From: Axinella damicornis
Lineage: Eukaryota > Porifera > Demospongiae > Axinellida > Axinellidae
Length of the DNA: 64,000 nucleotides
Reading direction: 5' to 3'
Assembly (NCBI GenBank): GCA_963931865.1
Contig: OZ007512.1
Coordinates: 5,788,883-5,852,882 of the forward strand
Position numbers and translations under genes: made by a program. Positions 41,977 to 55,300 of this stretch are shown in pieces (within the stretch, counting starts at the first letter, position 1; each line of letters starts with the position of its first letter). Under the pieces are notes generated by a model, which made no database searches, was not told the origin of the DNA, and worked only from the letters and a program-made list of their open reading frames with translations.

Positions 41977-43922
41977 CACGGCTGTTTTTGCGCAATCGCG
42001 ACGTGGACATTTAGACACGCCCCCGAAATTTTTTCGTGCGATGGCAACGCGCGTCAACGCCTTAGCAACCGCGTTTCCGGTTTTAAACATGGGCTGTTCT
42101 CTGGCTTCGCGTGATAACCGCGTGACCGCTGGAGCCACGTGTATAGGCTAGATTTAGAAAGGACAGCTAGCTCTACACGATGGTCAAAAAAAGAGCGAAA
42201 TCTTGTGAGGGACGCAGGAGATACGACTTCAAGTATGGCGAGACGCTTCCTCCAGAAACTGAGGGTCTCACAGCAAACCAGAAGCGCTTCAGTGAAAGTG
42301 GAGAGGTGCTCTGATGAGGAAAATTCATGAACTTGTAAGTAGGCAGTGAGTTTATATGATACTTATTTTTTGTCGCGCGGGGTACGCCATCAAAGAAGGT
42401 GTATATATTTCCGCGTGTAGCCTCGCTGTAGGTTATGGCATTGCAGCAAGTGGGAATGACAAAGGTATGGAATGCCTCCTGTGGAACTTACACAGCACAC
42501 TAAATCAAAAGACCACAGAAAATGTTGACACCTCTAAGTTTCATCTCCCATTTTCGATGATATGGGCGTTCACGTCTGGGGCCGAGTTCTGGTGTGGATT
42601 CCATGTAATGCTCGATGACCATACACTTGAATCTGTCTACAGGCTTGACAATTCCTTGATATTAGGTCTCAGAAGTGGGCATAGACAGACTCGGCTCCTT
42701 GGTCTCCCATGAGTCCAGCCCCAATGTGCCACCAATGTATATACCCAGTATATAACATGTACGATGACGTCCAGTTTTGGAAGTCTGTATAGTGCGTACA
42801 AGTAGATTTGCTCACTTCGCTCCGTATTGTGTCCTGTGCGAGTTTGGCCCTTAACACAGCTCTAGGTTCTGATGTCTGGCCTGAGCTTTCACCTCCCTCA
42901 TGGCTATCTTACGATAACGTGGCCCACGACAGTTCTCTCTTTCAGAGGTCTCGTGAACTTACACCTCTTGGGATCAGCATAGCTCATCGCTCTGCTGCAC
43001 AGCCAGCCTTGTGTAGTAGTGTCTCCAGCAAAGAGCATTTAGCACTTGGTTAGACTACAATAAGTAAATACAAAGGTCACAGGGTACAAAGGTCTCGCAT
43101 CACTAGTCTTGCCAAACACCTAATTCTGTTACACGCACGCGCGCGCGCATGCACACGCACACGCACACACACACACACACATCAATATAATGATGACAGC
43201 ACACTCTTCTAAATGTCCCTCCCAGGTGAAAACCTCAACTGTGGTAGTATGGATGAACCTTGGAGACCGCAGCTGAATGCCTCTGCATAGCAGCCATTGT
43301 AGAATGTTTGTTGGTGCCAGATGTCAGGTGGATCGGTGGTCGCATCGACCCAAAATGTAGCTCTTAACGTTTCCATGTACAACCTTATACTTGTAGACAG
43401 ATGCTCTGGTGTTTGGATTCTCCCTCCACAGGATGTAGTACGTCTCCAGGCTGAGATGATGTGCCATTGTAGCTGCACCTATGATGTTTATTTGTTGTAT
43501 TTCCAAGGCTCACAAGTAGCCCCAAAAAATAAGTATCATTTTGCATTGCACTCTGTTATGTACCTCTCTCCATCCTGTTCAGTTCCTGGAAGGCATTGGC
43601 TGTGAAGCGCTTCCTGCTTGGTGTTGCATGGCTTCAAACACAAGTGCTACTGCTGACCTCGTCCCATACCCCAGTTGTGAAGCAGCTGCGCAGTTGGCAT
43701 AGTATAGCGTAGCAACTGCGCATTTGTATCCATGGTTATCTTCATGTTATGTATGAACTGTGAAGAATGTTAATCAACGAATTCCTAGCATGCCAATCTT
43801 CCTATAGGGTTGTGAAGTGAGTGAACTTTCACCGCATTTGAACCGCCTAGTTTCGGGGGCGTGTCCTACGCGTACCGTAAATTTTTAATTGAACGCTAAA
43901 TGTCCACGGAAAAACAGCCGTG
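41977..43922. mobile_element. 1.9-kb terminal-inverted-repeat element inserted in a G run
   Basis: Left end cacggctgttttt, cgtggacatttag, acacgcccccgaaa. Right end is the complement in the same order (ggggcgtgt, ctaaatgtccacgg, aaaaacagccgtg). Both flanks on the plus strand are G runs (41960-41976 and 43923-43940), as expected if a G-run target was duplicated. Internal frames (for example 42356-42712 plus and 43209-43478 minus) match no transposase I recognise, so it is probably non-autonomous. The region also holds a short CA/CG microsatellite (43137-43180). Confidence 0.65.
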
Positions 43923-43950
43923 GGGGGGGGGGGGGGGGGGATGGTTCTTG

Positions 43951-44016
43951 CCTTGTTCTCATACAGGCCCCCTCCCAGCAAGTAACAGAAACTGTTTGGG
44001 GCCTGGGAATGAGGCT
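43951..44016. mobile_element. fold-back family copy
   Basis: ccttgttctcatacaggccc ... ggggcctgggaatgaggcta: degenerate arms of the TAGCCTCGTTCCCAGGCC family. Confidence 0.6.
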
Positions 44017-44149
44017 AGGATGGTTCCACCCCTGGTGTTCGTTTAATCACAGTGTCTTTGCTATACCATATGTAACTGCTCAAGATGGAGCTGTCCAATC
44101 AGCTTGAGGCCTTATTTTCATGGCAAGATAAAATAGTGATGCTTTGTGG

Positions 44150-44220
44150 TAGGCTCGTTCCCAGGCTCCCACCCAGCTTTTCGTCGCCAGTGATGAAAAG
44201 CTGGACAAGGGGCCTGGCTA
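44150..44220. mobile_element. fold-back family copy
   Basis: taggctcgttcccaggctcc, cacccagcttttcgtcgcc and gatgaaaagctggacaaggg: the arms of the 92-bp type, with a shortened right end. Confidence 0.65.
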
Positions 44221-44374
44221 GCTTTGTGGTACTATCTGCTCAGGAGCGTGCATTGTGTGTGAGCATAGGCTCTATTATCTGCGGTGGTGAGTAATTACAG
44301 GCCTGCCAACTCCCACAGATTTACTGTGAGTCTCATGGTTTTAGAGCTACGGTGTAGTCTCACGCTCGCCGCCG

Positions 44375-44574
44375 NNNNNNNNNNNNNNNNNNNNNNNNNN
44401 NNNNNNNNNNNNNNNNNNNNNNNNNNNNNNNNNNNNNNNNNNNNNNNNNNNNNNNNNNNNNNNNNNNNNNNNNNNNNNNNNNNNNNNNNNNNNNNNNNNN
44501 NNNNNNNNNNNNNNNNNNNNNNNNNNNNNNNNNNNNNNNNNNNNNNNNNNNNNNNNNNNNNNNNNNNNNNNNNN
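44375..44574. other. assembly gap (200 N)
   Basis: Exactly 200 N, the usual placeholder for a scaffold join of unknown size. It cuts the 5' part of the channel gene. Confidence 0.98.
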
Positions 44575-45981
44575 GCTACCAAAAGTACACCCCTCTACAC
44601 TACGCTGCCAAGAGTGGCAGGACAGAAGCAGTGAAACTCCTCCTAGAAGCTGGAGCCAAGGCTGACATGAAGACTAAGTACAATGATATACCGATCAACC
44701 TTGCTGCTGGGAATGGGCATCTGCTGTGAGTTGCTTTTAGACAAGTAATGTTTTAATTGCTTTTTGTCTTCTTCATCAAGCTACTCTGGGGATTCAAGTA
44801 ACAGCTACGTAGCTTTGCTAGTTGTTAGGCCAGGGTGCCTGCCGGGTTGTGCCTACCCGGGCATTGCCACCGTCACCACACGTGACCAGATCTCCCAGGC
44901 CTTCCTCCATATTTGCATACTGAAATACTGGAGGTGGGAACGGCCAGGGAATGAGGATACCGGTGCTCTCAAAGAGAGCAACAGGCACTTCTAATAGGTG
45001 ATGGCATACCATACAACTGGTTTTGATTGATGTATTGTACGTGCATGTATAATTATTGCACCCTTCTATCCACACATGTGTAAATGCATCATAGGGTTGT
45101 CCAGGAGCTCTACAATCACTCTCCTGGGTCTATCTCCTGTGAAGGGGAATTTAGGATGACTCCGCTTCACCTAGCTTGCGAGCATGGACACCCCGGCATT
45201 GCAAAGTTCATTCTGGAATCAAATCCTGATATAAATGTTAATGTGCGGTATGCTGTGTAGCTAATGAATAATAGTGTATACAGATAGTGCATATGAGATA
45301 ATAATTATTAATATTATAAGCATCACCATAGTACGTACTAAGCTATACCGGATAATATCACGAATTTGTTGCCGTAGTATTGTTACGATAGCGAAGCACG
45401 AGTAACAATGCCAAAGGTAACAAACGAGTGATATGTTTCCGGTATAGCTTGGTACTATGGTGATACTGATGTTTATCATACAAACCATTGCACGTTCCTC
45501 TACCAATGAATGTAGCGAATGCACATTACCATAGCTTGCTTGGCGACAATATTTTCATTTCTGGTTACCAACCCTTCGCATTAGTACAGCAAGCTACAAA
45601 TGCTTGGGCGAGAAGGCCTGCATACCAACCCCCAAGGTGGAGCCACTCCAATAACTGGCAGCTGTACGGTCGGTCCACGCCAATAACTGGCAGTTGTACG
45701 GTCGGCCCACGCCGATAACTGGCAGCTGTACGGTCCATTTCAACCTCTAGTTGACTAGTAATCATCTGTATGGGCTGCCTTTTTGATTGTGAATCTCAAT
45801 ATAAATTTCATCAAATTGGTATTGCAGGGATGAGCGTGAGCGCACTCCACTGCACTATGCAGCTGCTGCTCGTGACAACTCCGACCAGCTGGTGGCAATG
45901 CTCATCGATGCAGGAGCAGACATCAAACCAAAGGATGGTTCTGATGTACGTATGTTGATGCAACCAATGTACACGCTTGCC

Positions 45982-46022
<41 letters not shown>

Positions 46023-49000
46023 AGAGCATGGTGGTTGGTCCTCTACGGTTCAGAACCAGAGGGACACAGCTGTGAGTTGTGTTTATCACAAGGACACGTG
46101 CATGTTACTTTAACCACTTAGGTATACTAGTACTCTACAATCTATATAGCTATGCATGCCACTGTGGAAACTACATTGTTGAAGTAACAATACAGTTTGT
46201 CATCCCATGACTGGCCTGCAGCTGTCAGTTGTGAGTATTGCATGCACATGCTGATCAGCAGATGCATCCATGACTAGCTATATACGAGCTGCAACTGAGG
46301 TGGCTAAATTTGAACAACCATGGTGTTTGTGCAGTGCACCAGCACATCCAAGGTAAGCTCGAATCGTCTCAGTTAGTGCACACGTGGCTGTCTCATTCCC
46401 AGCGGATCCGGAACGAGAAAAAAAAATTCCACCCACACAAGGAGGCACCTGAAAAGACCATAACTCCACCACAAAGATGAGTTTCAGCTCAAATATTATA
46501 CGTTTGGGTCAGTCAAAAATTACAATAATGACGGTGTAGTCAGAATTTCTCCATGTCCTCCACTGTGCTCAGGATTTTATTTCCCTACCAGTAGTGTAAC
46601 TACCTATAATTTCAAGCAGCGGTGACGAGCATCGAGGGCAACGTCGAGCGCTCGGTTAGGCTAGCTGCCATTACATTGCAACTCCTGGCTGAAACCGAAC
46701 GGCTTGGGAACAAGACCACGATCTAGTATAATTACGTGTACGTATGTATTATGCTGCGTGAGCGAAATTTGAGCAAGAAGTGGAAGCACATGGCGGCCCC
46801 GGGTCCTGCAATCCTTTTACATCTGGAACTTGCAGTGCAAAGCACGAAGGTGCCACAAGAGCCCATCCTGATATTAACTGAAAAATAAAGGCGAATAAAT
46901 TTTTCCACGCTTCGCGCGGACTGATCAGCGCTACACGCCTCGGTGCACTGCCTTCGGCAGCAGTCCTGCATATAAACGAACCCCCCTTTCTAAAATCCTG
47001 GATCCGCCCCTGGAATGATACTTAGGGGTTTAGTCAGTCATTCCACATCTGCTTATGTTAATAAATGTCACAGAGCCTTAACTTGAACATATTTGCAGCT
47101 ATATTATACTAGTATTCCTGCAATAGTATTTTCTTATACGTGGATTGGAGTCGGCCCGAACTGCATTCCCATATGTATTTCCTGTTGACATTTGCGAATG
47201 GGGTTAGTTCTTGCTGTATGTTACATGCAAAAATGGCAGTGTTAACGTTGATCAAAGCTGTCAACAGATTTTCCAGCAAATTGCATCTACAAGGCTTTGT
47301 CTAGCACTGGAGTTAACATTGTTACTGCCTTTGACAACTGACTAGTGTTGCCGGTTCTTGCCTGTGTAATTAGCTTCTTGCGGCTTACCATGCTGTGGAT
47401 GCCGATTGATTTTGCAAATCACCTCCTGAAGCTTAGTTAAGAGCTCACTCTCTCACTGCAAACAGCCTGGACCGGTTTCGACCCTCATTTGTATAGCAGT
47501 GGGTCATCATCAGCAGGCACCGTTCTGGTGGAAAGTAGCAACTGCAAGGTCTCTTTTATACTCAACAGGGGCATTGTGATGATGACCCACCGCTATACAA
47601 ATGAAGGTCGAAACCTGTCCAGGCTGTTAGCAGGGAGAGAGTGAGCTCTTAACTGAGCTTCAGGAGGTGATTTGCAAAATCAGTCAGCATATTACGCCCC
47701 TCCTACCTGGCACGTTTTTCACAGTCTTTGTGGATCAGTACAGTATTTAACCCAAAGTTAGTGATCACGCCTGTAAGCAATACCCTCCTTTCCCTCCTTA
47801 CCCTACCCACACTTTTCCCCATTGCACATCTGCAGGGATTGTGCTCTGGCCATTCTCAGAACACCACAGTGGGCCAAGGCTCTGAGGTACAGCTTCAACC
47901 TCGGGAAGGGGAGAGATACCACACCCTTCAGGGAAATAGTCAAGAAAATGCCAGGTGCGTAGCTACATTGCATGTCTTTAAAATGGACCTACATGTATGA
48001 AAGGCCTAAACAAAGCTCTGGAATATCCGTAAGCAACGCTGCACCGTTTATCAGAAACTTAGGTACAATAGAACCTACCTATAGTGGTCACTGTCTAAGG
48101 TAGCCACCTCACTGCATGTAAGGCTGGGTCGAGTTGACCACAGCAAGAATTTCGCGCGCCGTGCGTATCTATGGAAACGATTGCACGCGGCACTTAATGT
48201 CATCTGATTGCGGTTAGTTACGGAATATCATGAATACTGATTTCGTGCTTTATTGGACTGTATACGGCATCTATCTTCAAGCGATTGCAAAGCGCTAGCG
48301 ATCTAGCATTAGACGCCGATGTCCGAGGTGCCCTGCCTGCTGTACAGACGATTTTGTTGGTTGGAAACGATGAGAATAGTGGGGCGTGGTCACTTGTCCC
48401 GTGACTTTCAGGCCTTTGCGGTTGATATGGCCGCAAATCAGAGAGTGAACAAAAAGTCGAGCGATACGGAATACGTGTGCTTTGGTATTCTTGACTTTAC
48501 CAGTGGCAATCCAAAGACTACGAATGGCTGCGTCTGCCTACTGGGTAGATTGTGGAAATATTGCTCGTAAGAGTTGCTGTGACAGAAACTATGCTCCCAC
48601 TGGCCATCTCTGGAGTGGCTGTTTGCGTCGTTGAGCAACTTCCCAGCTGAGTTTGAGAAATCTACCGGGTAGGTTTTGAGTCGGTTATGTGTACGTTCGA
48701 ACGGTACCACTCAGTACGCTCTAGCTAACCGGCACATAATCCGTATATCAGTCTTTCTGTATGTTTATGTTGGCAACGCCAGTCCCACCCACTGACGTCA
48801 TGTAATAGTTATGACGTAATTGAATATACATGGGTGGAGTTTTGAGGTTTCACTTTCATATTATCATCAACAACACGGAACACAATGATCTATGTCGGTG
48901 TTAAACCAAGGTGAAGTTGGCATACTAATATGTACATCCTAGCTCGACCTAGGCCTTACATGCAGTGAGACCTCTCTATTATGGTCATACTGCTGGTCCC

Positions 49001-50256
49001 ATTTCTGCTAATCCAGTACAAAATGACCTGCTCAAAGCAGCCACCTGTCTATGGTGGCCAGAGAATACTATTCCTCAGGTGACCACTACAGACAGTTTCC
49101 TCTGTATGTACAAATTTAGTCAGCACTCTTCGGAAGAAACCTCAGAGGATACTTTCCGATTCTCGCAAGAAGCTTTCCGGTTTTGTAGGAAGCCTTCCGA
49201 TTTGCGGCAAGGCTGCACCACAAACGCATGTTGAAAAAGCATTCTGAATCTCAGCATCATTGTAATGACGTATTAGCGATTTGCAACCTACAGCAAAGAC
49301 ATAGTTAACACTCGCCTTCTATTACTGACACATCACAGAAACTGAAACTAGCAAGTCTCGTTCCCAGACCTTTCATCCTGTGCATATATCGCTTCCAGTA
49401 TAACGCATCCAATACTGAAAGCGATCCGCACTGGAGTTGGTTTGGGTCTGGGCCCAAGACTAGAAGTTACCCAGCCCATGTGGTTCATTACATCTGGCTT
49501 CACTGGAATGGCTTCATTCAGTATCCATGTGATATTATCTCCTCCCTTTCTGGATGTTTGTTACCTACAGCTGCAGCTGAAGAAGTGCTCAATCATTGCA
49601 CCATGAAGGATCCTAATCATAAAGCAGTTGATCGTTACTTCAGCATTGCCTTCAACTATGAGTTCATAGAAGACATTCAGGACAAGTATGTTATCCTGTA
49701 CTTCTGCCTGATCCATACTACATTCAGGACAAGTATGTTGGTCCATACGGTACACGCTCTTCGGAAGAAGCCTTCAGCATCTTCGAATGAAATTTCGAAT
49801 TCTCAGAAGAAACATTCCAGCTTCGGAAGAAGCCTTTTCATTTGCGAGGCGAAGCTGCACTGTAAGTGCCTGTCGGAAAAGTGCTCTGGATCTCAGCATC
49901 AATTTTAAAGATTTTTTTTACCTTACTTCTGCCTGATCATGGCCTGCATGTCTTCTGTTCTTCATGTTTTAGGTCGTCTGATGGTGTACTTGAGATAGAG
50001 ACAGGAAAGAAGGATGAGGAAGATGAGGAAGTGGGGGAACCTGACTTCGATGACCTTTGGAACCAGAAGGGCAGAGGATTCACTACCAAGTGGGGACCGG
50101 TTGGCTTCAAGAAAGTCGACCACCCTCTAGCAATTATGGTGAAAACCTCTTCCCTCAAAACATAAATTGTAGAAAGTTCAGAGTATTGCTGCACACAAGA
50201 GCGTAGACACGTTTGCAAGAGTGGGGGTGATCACGCATAGCACTGAAGCCCCCCCC

Positions 50257-50290
<34 letters not shown>

Positions 50291-52295
50291 ACATCTACAA
50301 AATTGGCATGGCAGTTAATTTCATTCTGTTGCAGGTTCAAGAGGGACGACTCAAGCTGCTCAAGCATCCCCTAGTGGGAAGTTTGCTGCACTACAAGTGG
50401 AAGACCTTTGGGCAGTATGGCTACTTCCTCAACATGCTCCTGTACATCATCTTCCTCATCTTCCTGACCACCTTTGCTCTGGTCACACTCAACCCACAGT
50501 CACAGTCGTGTGAGTATTGATCAAGATGTTGAAATCACTGACTATTACTGCCCAACTGACTATTATGCCAAATCCTCCTATCAGATATTGTTCCAAATGC
50601 TAGTGAGGAGAATGTTTCCAATCTAAAGAGTCAGCTAGAAGTGTTAGGTTGTTATAGCTGTGCGCATTTGTTGTTTCATATCCTGTATTCTTTGTCATTA
50701 ATTTTGCTTGGAAAACGTAGTAATGGACAAATTTGCCAGGAGTCATAAAAGTTTCTTTGTCAAACACGTACCATTACTTAGCTGCACAAACAAACAATGC
50801 TCTTATTTTGATAAGACTCGCTACTGTAGTATGAATTTTTTTTTACAGCAACTGCTAACACACTCTTCTCCCTCAAAATAAGGTGTTGATGTCTTCAATG
50901 GTACTTTTGGGGGTTGCAATGACAGTGGCAGTGGTGCATCAGATATGGCAAATCAATGTGGAGTGTGTGGTAGGTCTTTGTCAATCAATCAGGGGCATAT
51001 CTTTCATGTTATAATAATGTGATTTCCTGATTATCAAGTCTCCCTTGGGTTTCTACTCGGCAATATTTAGCCACTGAAAGTGATATGCAAAGACATCCTT
51101 TGCTGGTATAAGCCTTAATTAGCAACACATGTACAGGGCGTTACTGAAACCCAGCCCGCTGATGTAGCAACCCTGTTAAAAGAACATTTATACAATACAA
51201 TACAACTAGTGACACATGTGACTCATGGAGACCATGCATTTTGTGTGTGCATGGTTACCACGTCTATTACCATATTTGGGATGCAACCATCAGCTGCTGG
51301 AAGTGATACGCAAATGACATGCTGGGGATATTTTGCTGGTATAAGCCTTAACTAGTGACTCATGGAGACCATGCATTTTGTGTGTGCATGACTACCATGT
51401 CTATTACCATATTTTGGGATGCAACCATCGGGGAAGAGCTACTGTGTGAATGAGAACACAGGAACATCAAGGACAGATCTGCTGTAGCTGCAGCCGAATG
51501 CCGGAGGCCTTCATTCCTTGCTAGTACCCATTTGTCACACCTGCATGTGAACTTTGTGAACGAACTCTTAACTTTGATAATCAGAAGTAATATTTTCACA
51601 GTCTTCCTTCACACGTGACTAGCACAACAATTTCTCTAGCTACCATGAAATGATCTACAGCTGCTCTTGCTAAATGTGAGTGATTGCACTTCCTGTCATA
51701 ATCTTGCTTCTTGCACAGGTCTGAGTGAGCATGAGCGGCGGTTTATACTTTCTGCTGCTGTCATCATATTTGTCATTTCCATCGTCGAACTTGCACTTGA
51801 GGTTGTGCAGTTCATCCAACTAAGGCTGGACTATGTGCTGGACTGGGTCAACTGGATGGAGGTCCTCATCTTCGTCTGTTCCATCATCTTTGTCTGGGTC
51901 TTCCACACCGGTTGCCACTGTCCGTTCAACTGGCAGTGGCAGCTTGGAGCTGTGGCCATCTTCCTCGGATGGATCGACTTGATAGTCTTCATTCAGAAGT
52001 TTCCCCTCACTGGAATCTACGTGCTGATGTTTGTCAACATACTCTACACGTTCCTGCGAACAGTCATGTTGTCCTTGCTCCTGGTTATTGCCTTCAGTCT
52101 GACATTCTACATGGCCTTCTTTGAGCCTGGGATTACAGTAAGTGCTCAGCAGTACCGAGGACTGTTTTCATTCCACTTCTTCTTTGCTCTCCTCTTTTCC
52201 ACATGCATGACCTCCCACACACTGTCCTACCGCCTTCCGGTACATATCATTATTTTGCTGCTCGTTCCCTGCACACATACACACACACACACACA

Positions 52296-52391
<96 letters not shown>

Positions 52392-55300
52392 ACATGCACC
52401 CACACACAATTGTGTGTAGATTTTGTGGTCCACTGTTGTATCAGAATGAAATTAACTTACCATTAAATTTTGTATTCCTCTTCAGCGCTCTCCATTCTCC
52501 ACTCCTGGCCGTGCTATCATCAAGACTATGACCATGACTACTGGGGAGTTCGACTTTGACTCAATCTTCCGCCAGGCCCCCAACGGAGAGAGCGACACAG
52601 AGCAGGAGATCCCCTTCCTTCCCGTCTCCTTCACCCTCTGGATTATCTTTGTGATCATCATGCCCATCCTCCTCATCAACATGCTGGTACGTCACGTGAT
52701 ACAGTTTACATAAGAAAGTTAATCGTGCATCATTTTTGTCTAGGCGCCGAAGCGCCAAGACACAGTGATGGGTATGTATACGTCTGTCCACATAGCTGGA
52801 GCGCATGCGTCACGGATTTTACTAACTAGTAATGTGCATGTGGCCGCACCCTACTGTACTGCACAACTGAAGACACAAACAAGATCATGTGAGATTTCCA
52901 CAAGAGAGGCTAAAAAACAGCAAGAAGTCGGATTACAAGGTATACGCGAGAATCATCGTCTGAGCTGAGGAGCGCCAAGAATGCAGACTATACAAGCTGA
53001 CTGAGAAAGGCAATGGCAAAGAAGGCCTGAACAATAGAGTCCGGAACAGAGAGAGCAATGACTACAAGCTGACCGAGAGAGGAGATGACTATGAAAGCAA
53101 TGAGAAACCACTGACCAACGTAGGCAACGTGTTGCTAGATGCTCATAGACTACATCAGTGTTCCTCCATTGACAACTTTAAGTCTTCTCTTCAAGCCACT
53201 TTGTCTGTGTACTCGCGTATACTTTTTCAGACAAAGTCAAACGTATAACCATGCAGTGCGCCTTTCAGTGAAGTTTGTCCATCATATGTATCTATTGGTG
53301 CATCAACTTGTGACATATTTGCCTGTTGACACACTAGCTGTAAAGTCTTTCATCAGTACGGCAGCATGCGCCATGATTTGATCTAATCTCAGAGCTATAG
53401 CTAGCTACTGAGCAAATCTTGTTAGTTTAACCAAAACCATCTATAGACTAGTGTCCAACACTTGTATCAGTCTTGCAAACAAACCGCCGAGCTTGTTATG
53501 TTTGTACGGAAATGTCAATGCATATACCAATGCGGTAACACGGGCACCGTGCATATAACACAGGCACTCATGTCCTCTATGTAGTACATTGTGATTGTTG
53601 AATAACTGGTCTGGAATGTAATTATACGTATGTAAGGTGTACTGAAAAATATTTTATGTCAAAATGAAGAGCACGTAGAATCTGATGATACCTACATGTA
53701 GAAGGACACCATTTAGTGGTTGCAGGCACTAACCCCACACATGTCAAATCATTTGTTAGGATAAGTATATCTCATCGATGGTGTTACACATCCTACATAG
53801 GTTGGTCTGGCTGTTGATGATATCAAGGGAATACAAGAAGAGGCTGCCTTGAAGAAACTTGCACTGCAAGTACGTTTATGCACTGTTGATGATAATGACG
53901 TTTTATTATACGGGTTTGATGACTAGTGTGGTAATAGAATCATACTATCACTTGATGGTTGATGTGAAATTACAGGAAATGTGAATTGTGCTCACTGACA
54001 GTGTAGTGTAGTCTTATTGTCCACAGTGCAGTGGAAGAACTACCACTTGTCTATTTGCTGTACTGCCACTTTTGATTACTTGGCACTCATCCAACAGACT
54101 GCTTGTAATTGCTGAGTGGCACCACAGGAAAAACTACCTGTAAATACGGGACTGGACGGGTGTCAAAATTGCTCCGTAATCGCACCGTCCACTTGCCGTT
54201 CGAGTCTGTGGTGGCAACCATTGAATATTCCCGTATAAACTACACCTACTGGCACTCTTCTATGCAGGAGAATTGCCGGAAAAGCCAAATAGCTACAAAC
54301 CTTCGAGTGTCCCCACCATGGACTCGAATGGCAAGCGGACGGTGCGATCATGGAGAAACTTTGACGATGGTGGTGCCCGTCCAGTCTTACAGGACTGGTG
54401 ATTTTTCCTGTGCATATACGTGAGTAAGTTAAGCGCTCATGATTACTGATTACCTATAACCTGTATACGTATATATGCTGTTGAGGAAGATCAGTAATGA
54501 GACTGCATATGTATGGTACGGATCTTTAAAATGACATCGAAATTTGGAACGTTTTTACAACATGCGTCTGTGGTGCAGCTTCACCGCAAATCAGAAGGCT
54601 TCTTCCAGGAATCGGGATGCGCCTTATGAAGAGTTTCTTGCAGAGGCAATTGGCTTTGTATACAAAGTACACATGTTTCCAAATAATGGTGCAGCTTCAA
54701 TTACAGGCTGAAACTTTGTTTAGTTCTTCCAGAGCTACGTTTGGTCTTCCAGAGCTATGTTAGGTCTTCCGGAGCTATACGTTAGGTCTTCCAGAGCTAC
54801 GTTAGGTATTCCAGAGCTACGTTAGGTCTTCCAGAGCTACGTTAGGTCTTGCAGAGCTATGTTAGGTCTTGCAGAGCTACGTTAGGTCTTCCATAGCTAC
54901 GTTATAGGTCTTCCATAGCTACATTAGGTATTCCAGAGCTACGTTAGATCTTGCAGAGCTATGTTAGGTCTTCCAGAGCTACGTTAGGTCTTCCAGAGCT
55001 ATGTTAGGTCTTCCTGAGCTACGTTAGGTCTTCCAGAGCTACATTAGATCTTGCAGAGCTATGTTAGGTCTTCCAGAGCTACGTTAGGTATTCCAGAGCT
55101 ACGTTAGGTCTTGCAGAGCTGCGTTAGGTCTTGCAGAGCTATATTAGGTCTTCCAGAGCTACGTTAGGTCTTCCAGAGCTATGTTAGGTCTTCCAGAGCT
55201 ACGTTAGGTCTTCCAAAGCTACGTTAGGTCTTCCAGAGCTTTGTCTGTAGCGATCATCTCAACTGGTGCAGTGATGGAAATGGTTCCGCAAACGGGCTTC

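Larger units (their letters stand above)
46022..47835. other. channel intron or region of a missing exon
   Basis: The phase jump between 45945 (0) and 47836 (2) requires at least one more exon here or a loss. No ankyrin-like exon was found. It contains a dispersed repeat (46825-47012) and a large fold-back (47404-47684). Confidence 0.5.

Noticed and set aside
42356..42712. 118-codon frame inside the 1.9-kb TIR element as a transposase
   Set aside because: No DDE, zinc-finger or other motif seen; left unassigned.
46278..46360. Ankyrin exon to fill the phase gap in the channel
   Set aside because: gctgcaactgaggtggctaa looked ankyrin-like for a few codons, but there is no consistent frame with splice sites.
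51667..52392. 241-codon channel frame read through the CA repeat
   Set aside because: The frame continues past a good gtaagt donor at 52138 into intron and microsatellite; the exon ends at 52137.
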